Below are positions 33,863-42,153 of a stretch of DNA of 64,000 nucleotides, in pieces. A program made the translations under genes and the position numbers. Each line of letters opens with the position of its first letter. The stretch's first letter is position 1. Source of the DNA: JARLGU01 sp036504535 (GTDB lineage Bacteria; Armatimonadota; Armatimonadia; Armatimonadales; Capsulimonadaceae); the NCBI GenBank assembly GCA_036504535.1, contig DASXUY010000051.1:1-64000 (forward strand), in the 5' to 3' direction. A model generated the notes under the pieces. That model made no database searches. It was not told the DNA's origin and saw nothing but the letters and a program-made list of their open reading frames with translations.

Positions 33863-36745
33863 GTGATATTCTCAAACCCACTGTATCTACTGCTCGCGAT
33901 TCCCGCACTAGCGTGGGCGTTTTGGTCTGCCCGGTTCATGCACGGCATGCCGCGAGGCCGTCGAAAGAGCGCGCTCGCGATACGAACCATTGTTATCCTC
34001 CTCGTTGTTCTGGCGCTCGCCGGTTTGCAGAGTGTTCGACCCAACAGTGGGGTCTCAACCGTATTCGTTCTCGACCGTTCGGCCAGCATGCAAACCGCGC
34101 AGACCGTGGCAACGGAGCAATTCGTCTCGAAAGCGCTTGAGGGCCGGGGCACGAACGACAGTGCGGGGCTGATCGTTCTCGGCAAGTATCCTGTGATCGA
34201 CACCGAAACCGGTCACCTCAGGAGCTTGGGACAGATCTACGCCTCTGCGGAGCCATCGTCCACCGATATCGCCGCTGCGATCCGACTGGCATCGGCGACG
34301 TTCCCCGAAGGTTCCGCAAAGCGCATCGTCCTGCTTAGCGACGGCAACGAAACGACCGGGGACGCTGCCGAGGCTGCGCAAGCCGCAGCTGCTGCGGGAA
34401 TCGAGATCGACGTCGTACCGCCAGCCCGGGCACCGGGCGCACGGAATGAGGTCGTCGTCCAGACCGTCGACGCCCCCGGCGAAATCACCAAAGGGCAGCC
34501 ATTCGAACTCCATGTCGTCGCTCAGGCAACGGGTCATGCGAGCGGCACGCTGCATATCGACCGCGATGGCGCGCCGGTGGCTGCGGTGCCGGTCAGCCTC
34601 AGCCCGGGCAGCAATGTCCTCACGGTGGGCCAGACTGTCGGCGCACCTGGGTTCTACCGCTATCGCGCGACACTGGATGTCGATAACGATACGGACACAC
34701 GTAACAACACGGGCATTGCGTTCGCCAACGTTCGCGGACGTCCCCGCATCCTGCTCGTTGAAGGCAAGAAGGGCTCGGGCGCTGCGCTCGAAGGTGCCAT
34801 CAAACTGCATGACCTCGACATAACCCGAACTGGTATCGAGGGACTTCCAACATGCCCGGAGCAGTTGCAAAACTACGACTCGCTCATTCTCTCTGACTAT
34901 CCGGCTCAGGGTCTCACCAACGCGCAGATGACGATGATTGCTGCGGCTGTTCGTGACAGCGGCATGGGATTCGGCATGGTAGGCGGCGAGAACTCGTTCC
35001 TGCCCGGCGGCTACTACGAGACACCCATCGCCGACGTGCTGCCCGTCGATATGAATATTCGGCAACGCAAGGTGTTCCCGAGCACGTGTATCGAGATCAT
35101 TGTGGACGCATCCGGAAGCATGGGCATGATGGAGGACGGCGTCGAGAAGATCAAAATCGCGGCGACTGCGGCGGCGTCGATGGTACGGATGATGAGCCCG
35201 AACGACCTCGTTGGGGTCGCTGGCAGCACCGATGACATCGCGTTTGTCGCGCCGATCCAAAAGGCCATCGACAAGGACGGCATCGCTGCCCAGTGCGGAC
35301 GGCTCGCTGTTGGCGGCGGCGGGATCTACATCGAGCCGTCGCTCGAGTTTGCGGACCGAACGATGACTCCGGTGAACGCCAAGGTCAAGCACCTGATTCT
35401 GCTGGCCGATGGCGACGACTGCGACACGCAAGAGGGAGCGCTCGCGCTTGCCCACAAGATGGTCGGAAAAGGCATGACGGTGTCTGTCATCGCAATCGGA
35501 TCGGGCAAGGACATCAACTTCCTTAAGTCACTGGCGGCAGTCGGTAAGGGTTACTTCTATCTGGCCGACCATGCAAATCAATTGCAGCGGCTGGTGACTC
35601 AGGACACGTCGGTCATGTCGCGTTCCGCTATCGAAGAAGGTGCATTCCTGCCCAAAGTTGACCCAACCGATCAGGTGCTGCATGGGATCGACCTGCCCAG
35701 TATGCCTGCGCTGTATGGGTACGATCTGACCAGCGACCGGCCCCTTGCCCGCACCCCGATGCGAACCGCGAAGGACGATCCTTTGCTGGCCTACTGGCAA
35801 TACGGCCTCGGCACCAGTATCGCGTTCACTAGCGACGCTCAGCCAAAGTGGGCACGCCCATGGCTGTCGTGGCGCGATTTCGACGCACTCTGGTCGCAGG
35901 CGATACGCATGACTCTCCGGCAATCGAGCAGCGACCGTATCCAGATGAGCGTGCGCCGCGTTGGCAGCAAGGGCCAACTCGACGTTGCCGCGTTCGACCC
36001 GTCAGGCAACCCGATTAACGGCCTGACAGCTAAGGTGAGCGTGACTGGACCGAACGGACGAGCTCAGACTGTGGCGATTGAGCAGACTGGCCCCGGCCGC
36101 TACGGAGGCACGTTCGATGCCGATCAAACCGGCGGCTACGTCCTAACTGCCGCGCAATCCATAGGCACATCGTCCAAGCCTCAGGTGACCCGAGCGGGTT
36201 TCGCAGTCGCATACCCGCCCGAGTACCAGTCTATCGGCACGAACACTGCCTTGCTCAGCGATATCGCGGCAACAACACACGGTCTCGCGCTTAGCCGCCC
36301 TATACAGGCATTTCGACCCGCTGTCCATCCTGGCGAATCGGTGCAAGACCTGTGGCCGCTGCTGGTTCTGGCAGCGACACTCCTGTTCCTCTTCGACATC
36401 GCTGTTCGCCGCCTGGCATTCTCCTTCGCCGATATAACTGGCTGGATACGGTCCGGGGCGGGAGCTATGATCGGGAAGCGCGGCGCACGCCAAAATGCGC
36501 CACAAGCGGCGACGATAGCGAAGCTAAAGACCGTGAGGGATAAATCACGCGTGCCAATATCGACTGGAGCCCCGCCCGCGACTGCGCAACGTTTCGAAAC
36601 GAGCACTCCACCTACCAGCGACGAGACCGCTGCAGCGTCGAGCGGCGATGCGCCGGATCAGGCCACGCCTGCCGACAAGCCCAGATCGGCCGCCATGCAG
36701 ACACAGCAACGGCTGCTGGAGATAAAGCGCAAGCAGCGCAAGTAG
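33863..36745 (+). CDS. Giant membrane protein with two VWA domains
   Basis: This 960-aa protein has two N-terminal helices (LYLLLAIPALAWAFWSA and AIRTIVILLVVLALAGLQ), a first VWA at about 65-190 with MIDAS DRSAS (71-75), an Ig-like stretch, a GATase-like segment at about 290-400 (LILSDYPAQGLTNAQM, GFGMVGGENSFLPGGYYETP), a second VWA at about 408-580 with MIDAS DASGS, a beta region, and a membrane helix at about 830-850. The cytosolic tail is basic and Pro/Thr-rich. The GTG start is 1 nt after the stop of the BatA-like gene. Having two MIDAS sites in one chain suggests it is the core scaffold of the complex. Confidence 0.85.
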   Translation: MIFSNPLYLLLAIPALAWAFWSARFMHGMPRGRRKSALAIRTIVILLVVLALAGLQSVRPNSGVSTVFVLDRSASMQTAQTVATEQFVSKALEGRGTNDSAGLIVLGKYPVIDTETGHLRSLGQIYASAEPSSTDIAAAIRLASATFPEGSAKRIVLLSDGNETTGDAAEAAQAAAAAGIEIDVVPPARAPGARNEVVVQTVDAPGEITKGQPFELHVVAQATGHASGTLHIDRDGAPVAAVPVSLSPGSNVLTVGQTVGAPGFYRYRATLDVDNDTDTRNNTGIAFANVRGRPRILLVEGKKGSGAALEGAIKLHDLDITRTGIEGLPTCPEQLQNYDSLILSDYPAQGLTNAQMTMIAAAVRDSGMGFGMVGGENSFLPGGYYETPIADVLPVDMNIRQRKVFPSTCIEIIVDASGSMGMMEDGVEKIKIAATAAASMVRMMSPNDLVGVAGSTDDIAFVAPIQKAIDKDGIAAQCGRLAVGGGGIYIEPSLEFADRTMTPVNAKVKHLILLADGDDCDTQEGALALAHKMVGKGMTVSVIAIGSGKDINFLKSLAAVGKGYFYLADHANQLQRLVTQDTSVMSRSAIEEGAFLPKVDPTDQVLHGIDLPSMPALYGYDLTSDRPLARTPMRTAKDDPLLAYWQYGLGTSIAFTSDAQPKWARPWLSWRDFDALWSQAIRMTLRQSSSDRIQMSVRRVGSKGQLDVAAFDPSGNPINGLTAKVSVTGPNGRAQTVAIEQTGPGRYGGTFDADQTGGYVLTAAQSIGTSSKPQVTRAGFAVAYPPEYQSIGTNTALLSDIAATTHGLALSRPIQAFRPAVHPGESVQDLWPLLVLAATLLFLFDIAVRRLAFSFADITGWIRSGAGAMIGKRGARQNAPQAATIAKLKTVRDKSRVPISTGAPPATAQRFETSTPPTSDETAAASSGDAPDQATPADKPRSAAMQTQQRLLEIKRKQRK

Positions 36746-36785
36746 CTTTCAGCGACACCTACCCACCTACTCACGCACCAGCCTG

Positions 36786-37397
36786 TCACCGTACCGGCTG
36801 CCGCAGGACCGTCTTCAGTTTCGACGGCTCGGTCTTGCGCGGATCGCCAAGGTAGATCTCGTGATGCTTTCCGGTTGGGACAAGCCCGTGCTGGGGCAGG
36901 TACTCCGCGTGTAGGCGCGCGATTGTCGGGGCTTCATCGGCGTACGGACCGACGTGCATGATCTGCACGCTCCGGCCTTCCTCAAGCTGTTCATACCTCA
37001 ACAGCTCCAAGGCGGTGGAAAGCTTCTTCAATCTCGCTACTCTCAGAGCGACAGCGACCATTTCTGCGGTGATCCATGCAGGTTGCATGATCATCATGGT
37101 CCACTGCCAATCGGCCTTAGCGGCGGTTGCGAAAGATGCCATGTCATCGACCCACCAAAGCCCCTCAAGAGGCGGGACGACATAGTCCCTGTCCTGTTCC
37201 AGCTTGCTGGCAAACTTGAGGACGTACGCCACCGAATACAGAGCTTCAATCGCTGCAGCGTAAGCAGGCGCCGTATTGGGATCGCCGCATCCGTCGATCA
37301 TCAGGAAGTTCATCGGTGGCACCACGACTTCGGTGAAGCCCGTTGAAGGCGGCGAATACAGTTCTTTGAATTCTTTGCGAAAATCAATTTTTTCCAT
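36786..37397 (-). CDS. GyrI-like small-molecule-binding domain protein
   Basis: This 203-aa protein begins MEKIDFRKEFKELYSPP and has VVVPPMNFLMIDGCGDPN, EGLWWVDDM, VQIMHVGPYADEAPTIARLH and HHEIYLGDPRKTEPSKLKT. This set is typical of the GyrI-like (SHS2-fold) family first seen in transcription regulators and YwaC-like proteins. No DNA-binding part is present, so it is a stand-alone ligand-binding or cyclopropanoid-hydrolase-like domain. ATG 37397 fits the family start. It is 18 nt downstream of the gene at 37416. Confidence 0.85.
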   Translation of the reverse strand: MEKIDFRKEFKELYSPPSTGFTEVVVPPMNFLMIDGCGDPNTAPAYAAAIEALYSVAYVLKFASKLEQDRDYVVPPLEGLWWVDDMASFATAAKADWQWTMMIMQPAWITAEMVAVALRVARLKKLSTALELLRYEQLEEGRSVQIMHVGPYADEAPTIARLHAEYLPQHGLVPTGKHHEIYLGDPRKTEPSKLKTVLRQPVR

Positions 37398-37415
37398 GGC
37401 TATTACTCGCAAGTT

Positions 37416-37898
37416 CTACTTAACAGAATACACCTTGACGTCCAAACCATCGTCGTCAACCCAATGCCCGTGCCAATCTAGTCGCTTATAATTGACAATA
37501 GTTGCGTCCGAGGTGAGCGAGAAGAACCTCCGACCGAGCCGTAGATACTCATCTCCACATTCACATCTGTAGTGGGAACATCCAATCCCCTTCCAACCGT
37601 AAATGGTCGCCGCAGGAAAGGAGTAACTGCGCCACGTGCTGCAGGCACCCTTGCGGCAGGTCGGAAACGCGACAAAATGGTGGATGTACTGCTCGACGAT
37701 TCCTAAGCACGCTATCGCCGCTAAGGAAGTACCAATCACGAACGATATGATTGCCACCGACCACATTGCCCATGGGCCGTACTTACCAAGAAGCGCTGCA
37801 AAACCGACCCCGATAACCGCGCCAGTAGTAACTGCCCCAGCGGCAATAACGAGATGCGGCAATCCAAACGCGTAACCTCGGTAATCATATTTCATCAT
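37416..37898 (-). CDS. Two-helix membrane protein with Cys-rich tail
   Basis: This 160-aa protein has two adjacent membrane helices (LVIAAGAVTTGAVIGVGFAA and MWSVAIISFVIGTSLAAIAC) and then about 85 residues with CRKGAC, GCSHYRCECG and CxxxxCxC spacing. The Cys pattern suggests a zinc or disulphide site. There is no recognised family. It is followed by the GyrI-like gene at 18 nt and preceded by the gene at 37957 with a 58-bp gap. Confidence 0.55.
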   Translation of the reverse strand: MMKYDYRGYAFGLPHLVIAAGAVTTGAVIGVGFAALLGKYGPWAMWSVAIISFVIGTSLAAIACLGIVEQYIHHFVAFPTCRKGACSTWRSYSFPAATIYGWKGIGCSHYRCECGDEYLRLGRRFFSLTSDATIVNYKRLDWHGHWVDDDGLDVKVYSVK

Positions 37899-37956
37899 CG
37901 ACAGTTACCGCGAGGAGTTCACTTTAGCCAACTGTTCGATATTTGACCCCGTAACC

Positions 37957-39228
37957 TTATTCGCCCATCCACTCGTCGTACTTGCCGGTTGCGCCAATTG
38001 ATCGAGTGTTGACCTGTCGGCGCGTGCCATTGGAAGCCACGACATACTCATACGCCGCCGTGGTGCCGTCGGCGTATTGGAGATACAGCTTGCCGCCGCC
38101 AGCTGACCATTTGCCGTGGTCGTCTCCGCTGCTCTGGCCATTGACGCCCCCGACAAAAGTCTGGTTACCGCCAGAATCTTTGCCGGAAACGCTGGCGCTG
38201 GTTTCGCCTTTTAGGCGCATGGTGAACGTTCCATCCTGGGCAAAGACAGCATGGTATTCCTTGGAGCTACTGAACTTGCCGTCGGGTGAGCTCTTGTAGC
38301 GCCAATACCACCATCGCCCGATAAGGGCAGAGTCGAGTTGCTCCTTGGCGTCGGCGATGGTAGAAAATATGGTCCGAATTGTGGCGTCGCGCTTCGACGT
38401 GATTGCCTTGTCTCCGAAGCTCGCGAGGCTCACTGCATAGCCTTTGACAATGGTCGTGAAGACCTGGGCGCGCGTCGTAACCGCGCCGTTTTGGCCCTCG
38501 TACGTGCTGACGATACCCGGAGTGGCGTTACCGGTGATGCCCTCGGTGGTCCCGACTTTGGCTAGCTGAGGGGCGAGGCGCGTGATTTGCTGATCCACAA
38601 AAGCCGCGACCATGGGGTCCGACGCGTCCTTGATGCCGTTGGCACTATCTGCCGTGACCAGGTAGATCTCGCTCGCCTGCCCGCCAGCCGTCGCGGCGTC
38701 TGCGGGCTTTAGAAGCAAGACGCTTTCCGATTCTATCGCGCTCCACGCCGGCGGATACTTGATCTGCAGGCCAGCGGGATGAGCGTAAACCTTCCAGCCA
38801 GCGGTCGTGCCAGAATTGGTCACCGGTTCACGAGTCGGAGTCCGCGCAGGTGGGGCGGCAGGGGAAGGGCTTGCGCCAGCTCTGACGAGCTTATATGACT
38901 GCCCGCCGCTGGTCAGCGTCATCGACCCACCAGTCACTGTGGCCGTGAAGTCGTATTCCGAGTCGCCAGCTTTGAACCGTCCAGTCAGAACCGACCCCGA
39001 TAACGTGGCTGTGTACGGCATCTCGGCCCCGTCGAGCGTAATTGCCCCTTGATACGCGTCGCCATTGCGCGCAACACGCATCGATAAGCCGTCACCAGTG
39101 TACGTCCCGACGATTGCAGGCTTTTCGACAGCCTGTGCCGTGGCGGCGTGGCACTGCGTAGGCAAAATTGGTACGGTGCCAGTAAACAACGCGACGACAA
39201 TGACGGCATGAAGTGCGGATTGTCTCAT
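37957..39228 (-). CDS. Secreted hypothetical protein with beta-rich domains
   Basis: This 423-aa protein has a signal peptide (ALHAVIVVALFTGTVPILPT, cleavage before ATAQAVE). ATG 39228 follows GGGAGG at 7-nt spacing. Three parts are visible: a small beta-barrel-like N-terminal domain of about 75 residues (GTYTGDGLSMRVARNGDAYQ), a PsbP-like or DUF1795-like middle (LQIKYPPAWSAIE, then a long region ending YAVSLASFGD), and a C-terminal region beginning LIGRWWYWRYKSSPDG, resembling lipocalin-type repeats. The function is unknown; it is probably periplasmic. Confidence 0.65.
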   Translation of the reverse strand: MRQSALHAVIVVALFTGTVPILPTQCHAATAQAVEKPAIVGTYTGDGLSMRVARNGDAYQGAITLDGAEMPYTATLSGSVLTGRFKAGDSEYDFTATVTGGSMTLTSGGQSYKLVRAGASPSPAAPPARTPTREPVTNSGTTAGWKVYAHPAGLQIKYPPAWSAIESESVLLLKPADAATAGGQASEIYLVTADSANGIKDASDPMVAAFVDQQITRLAPQLAKVGTTEGITGNATPGIVSTYEGQNGAVTTRAQVFTTIVKGYAVSLASFGDKAITSKRDATIRTIFSTIADAKEQLDSALIGRWWYWRYKSSPDGKFSSSKEYHAVFAQDGTFTMRLKGETSASVSGKDSGGNQTFVGGVNGQSSGDDHGKWSAGGGKLYLQYADGTTAAYEYVVASNGTRRQVNTRSIGATGKYDEWMGE

Positions 39229-39310
39229 CTCAAGGCCTCCCACGCGACGTACAGCTTACAGGGTCGATTCGCGTATATGAGGGTGCATTCCTGCACGAGG
39301 TGATAGGGAT

Positions 39311-39615
39311 TTAGGATGCCCTTGGGCCGGGCTGGCCATTTTTAGTCCGCCGAGGACGGCGAATTGTGGCAGTGGGCTGGGTGAGGGTAGCAATGGGTTG
39401 GTTGTGAACTTACCGGCAAGAGTGCGCGATGTGTTCGGCTATTTTGGGCAGAGCCCAAATTAGCCGAACACATCGCACACACCTCCGAGCCTGTTGCCAC
39501 GTGCCCGTTCACGCTAAGCGAACCCTACCCCACCGACAACGCGCCGCGTAGCGGCATAGGGGTCCAGCGACACGCTGGTGCCTCCCCGGCACGAGGGGCC
39601 GCCGGAGGCATCCAA
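39311..39615 (-). repeat. Composite intergenic repeat of about 310 bp, copy 2
   Basis: This is the second copy of the composite seen at 13560-13872, in the opposite orientation on the chromosome but in the same orientation relative to the gene it follows (rnj). It holds the 60-bp block at 39311-39370, the hairpin at 39422-39480 and the GC-rich tail ending GGCCGCCGGAGGCATCC at 39596-39612, 17 bp from the rnj stop. The tail includes CCAGCGACACGCTGG, also present with one change near 290-305. Confidence 0.65.
39422..39480. repeat. 28-bp-arm hairpin, copy 2
   Basis: Arms 39422-39449 and 39453-39480 pair at 26 of 28 positions around AGA. The base (GCGATGTGTTCG) and tip (TTGGGC) match copy 1 at 13700-13760. 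The middle differs (GCTATT here, ATAGTTC there) and changes in both arms. Confidence 0.88.
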
Positions 39616-39628
39616 AACCATCTTCCCC

Positions 39629-41377
39629 TTACACGTCTAGGATCACAGGCATGATCAGCGGCCTTCGCGACGTCTTCTTGTACAGCATCTTGCTGATGCC
39701 GTTGCGCAGGTTGGTGGAGATCGCGGGGATATCGGGCTCGACTTGCTCCAGGCTGCTGAGCAGTTCGGTGGCCTTTTGCTTGATCTCCTCGATCAGCAGT
39801 TCGGATTCGTCCATGAAGACGAAGCCGCGGCTGGTGACTTCGGGGCCGATGACCAGTTCGCTGTTGTCTCGGTCGAGGCCAACGACGATTACGAGGAATC
39901 CGTCGTTGCCGAGGTGCATTCGGTCGCGAAGGACGACTTCGCTGACGTCGCCCACGCCGGTACCATCGATGAGGACCTTACCGTGCGGCGCTTTGCCGAT
40001 ACAGCGCACCGACTCTTCATCCATCTCGATGATGTCGCCGATTTCGACGCGGATGATGTCTTCCTTCGGCCAGCCCATCTCCTCAGCCATTTTGGCGTAT
40101 CGCGCCAGCATACGGTACTCGCCGTGAACCGGCATAACGTAGCGCGGGTTGACGAGGTTGAGCATCAGGCGAAGCTCTTCCTGGTAGCCGTGGCCGGACA
40201 CGTGCACCGGCATCAGCGGATCGTAGATAACGTTCGCGCCGCGCTGGAAGAGGTGGTTGACGGTGCGCCAGACAGCATCCTCGTTGCCGGGGATAGCGGT
40301 GGCGCTGAGAATGACGGTGTCCCCTTCGCGTACCTTGATCGACTTGTGGTCGTCGATGGCCATACGGGACAGTGACGCCATCGGTTCACCCTGTGCGCCC
40401 GTGGTAACGACGCAGACTTCGTGCGCTGGCGTAGTTTCGATATCGTGCGAGCTGATACGGAGGCCATCTGGGATCTTCAGGTGACCGAGTTGCATCGCCA
40501 CTTCCATGTTCCGCTCCATAGAGCGGCCAAGAAGGGCGATTTTGCGCTTATACTTGACGCACTTATCGACAGCTTGTTGGACTCGGTGGACGTTGGATGC
40601 GAAGCAGGCGATAATGACCCGCTTTTTAGCCTGTCGGAACACGGTGTCGAATGTCTCGCCGACGATCCGCTCGCTGGGGACGAACCCGGCGCGCTCGACA
40701 TTGGTGGAGTCGGAGAGAAGGACGAGAACGCCTTCTTCACCGATTCGCGACATGCGGGCGATGTCGAACAGTTGACCGTCGACGGGAGTCTGGTCGAACT
40801 TGAAGTCGCCGGTGTGAACCAAGGTGCCAGCTGGGGTGTGAACGGCCAGTGCGACGGCATCCGGGATGGAGTGCGAAACGCGGACCGGCTCAACGTCGAA
40901 GTTCTTGCCGATGTTGACGTAGTCGCCTGCGTGGAACTCCTTAAGGATGGCCGAGTTGTACTGCTTGTACTCTTGCAGCTTGGGCTTGGTAAAGCCAAGG
41001 GTCAGCGGGGTTCCGTATACTGGAACGCCGGGGAGCTCCTTGAGGACCCACGCGAGCGCGCCAATGTGGTCTTCGTGACCGTGAGTAAGAACGATGGCGA
41101 CGACTTTCTCTTTGTTCTCGATCAGGAATGTGACATCAGGGATGACAAGGTCAACTCCGAGCATCTCGGCGTTGGGGAATGCCAGGCCGCAGTCGATGAC
41201 AAGGATTTCGTCCCCGCACACGATGGCGGTCATGTTCTTGCCAATTTCGCCGATACCGCCGAGCGGAATGATCCGCAGGCGGTCTGTTGGCGCTGAGTCA
41301 AGTACAAGGATTTCGGTTGTCGGTATGTTTTCGGATTCGTTCTGTGTTGTCTTAGGTGCTCTTCTTCTATCTGTCAT
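39629..41377 (-). CDS. rnj: RNase J
   Basis: RNase J is a metallo-beta-lactamase/beta-CASP endo- and 5'-exoribonuclease used in mRNA decay and rRNA maturation. The 582-aa protein has the catalytic HGHEDH motif (99-104), LGGIGEIGKNM near residue 40, IIDCGLAFP-like IDCGLAFPNAEM, beta-CASP elements (LLSDSTN, SSHD) and a C-terminal domain. It is last of a minus-strand run with asd, dapA, hldD and a hypothetical gene. Its ATG overlaps the TGA of a tiny upstream frame by 4 nt. Confidence 0.96.
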   Translation of the reverse strand: MTDRRRAPKTTQNESENIPTTEILVLDSAPTDRLRIIPLGGIGEIGKNMTAIVCGDEILVIDCGLAFPNAEMLGVDLVIPDVTFLIENKEKVVAIVLTHGHEDHIGALAWVLKELPGVPVYGTPLTLGFTKPKLQEYKQYNSAILKEFHAGDYVNIGKNFDVEPVRVSHSIPDAVALAVHTPAGTLVHTGDFKFDQTPVDGQLFDIARMSRIGEEGVLVLLSDSTNVERAGFVPSERIVGETFDTVFRQAKKRVIIACFASNVHRVQQAVDKCVKYKRKIALLGRSMERNMEVAMQLGHLKIPDGLRISSHDIETTPAHEVCVVTTGAQGEPMASLSRMAIDDHKSIKVREGDTVILSATAIPGNEDAVWRTVNHLFQRGANVIYDPLMPVHVSGHGYQEELRLMLNLVNPRYVMPVHGEYRMLARYAKMAEEMGWPKEDIIRVEIGDIIEMDEESVRCIGKAPHGKVLIDGTGVGDVSEVVLRDRMHLGNDGFLVIVVGLDRDNSELVIGPEVTSRGFVFMDESELLIEEIKQKATELLSSLEQVEPDIPAISTNLRNGISKMLYKKTSRRPLIMPVILDV

Positions 41378-41517
41378 GTTGTAGTTTTATGTTCTTCCAC
41401 GCCCATCGGGCCGTAGCGAAGTTCAACATTGCCGCACGAGCGCGGGTGAAGTCGATCTTCAGTTAATAGCCTCATTTGTTCCTGACCGGAGGCAGCGATC
41501 AATTCTTTTGGCGGCAC
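41374..41517 (-). CDS. Tiny ORF coupled to rnj
   Basis: A frame of at least 47 codons ends in a TGA that overlaps the rnj ATG (ATGA). From a GTG at 41517 it reads MPPKELIAASGQEQMRLLTE and ends GPMGVEEHKTTT, which looks like real protein. No ribosome site is evident at that GTG, and the frame stays open upstream through the gene at 41541, so it may be a frameshifted extension of that gene. Confidence 0.35.
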   Translation of the reverse strand: MPPKELIAASGQEQMRLLTEDRLHPRSCGNVELRYGPMGVEEHKTTT

Positions 41518-41540
41518 CGAAGCGCCGAGAGTCAGCCGCG

Positions 41541-42041
41541 CTAAGTGCGCGTGCTCATTGTGATCAGCACGTTGCGCTCCTTCGCGCAGCGGGCCATTTC
41601 CTGGCAGTGAGCCAGGTCTGCGAGCGTCCGGTCCGAGGTTGCTTCCCCGGCGAACAACGCGTCGCGTACCGATTCCGGCATTTGAGGCAGGATGGCGATC
41701 CATCGCTCCGCCCAGCCATCTAACTCTTCGGGAATGAACGGGATGGACGGTCCGGTCCAAACGTTCTCCTCGCCCCATTGCAGTTTGCCATCTGCAAACG
41801 CCACAGCTAACTCGTCCACCGAAAGGCTGCCATATTGGGCGTCCCACTCTTCAGCCTGACGAAGCTTGTCTTCGAAGTACTCCTCAACGAAGCTCGGGAA
41901 CAGCCCGGCATCGTTGAGCCACCCTTCAGGCAGTACTTCCCCTACCCGATCAAAGATCGGCTGGAAGCTGGCTTCCACTTCGGCGACAGGAAAGCGCGTC
42001 TTATCGTCGTCCAAATATTCGAATAGAAATCGCAGACTCAT
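41541..42041 (-). CDS. Hypothetical soluble protein
   Basis: This 166-aa acidic protein begins MSLRFLFEYLDDDKTRFPVA. It contains several Trp residues (WLNDAGLF, EEWDAQYGS, VWTGPSIPF, WAERWIA). There is no signal peptide or membrane segment and no recognised family. It lies between hldD and rnj on the same strand. A coding frame of about 50 codons continues after its stop in another phase, so a frameshift is possible. Confidence 0.55.
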   Translation of the reverse strand: MSLRFLFEYLDDDKTRFPVAEVEASFQPIFDRVGEVLPEGWLNDAGLFPSFVEEYFEDKLRQAEEWDAQYGSLSVDELAVAFADGKLQWGEENVWTGPSIPFIPEELDGWAERWIAILPQMPESVRDALFAGEATSDRTLADLAHCQEMARCAKERNVLITMSTRT

Positions 42042-42082
42042 GATGCTTCGGTATTCGCGACGCGCGATGCCATCGTCGCCCT

Positions 42083-42129
42083 GGCACTGAACGGCCGGTC
42101 TGACTCAGAGCCCCTACGGGGCTTCGTGT
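42083..42129 (-). repeat. GGCACTGAA-type intergenic repeat
   Basis: GGCACTGAACGGCCGGTCTG followed by AC, then AGAGCCCCTACGGGGCTTC with a CCCC/GGGG hairpin. It matches 45588-45640 (GGCACTGAACTGCCGGTCTG, GAC, then CCCCTTCGGGGCTTC). It lies between hldD and the gene at 41541. Confidence 0.6.
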
Positions 42130-42153
42130 AGGTTGCGCTGCGCGCCTCTGTTG

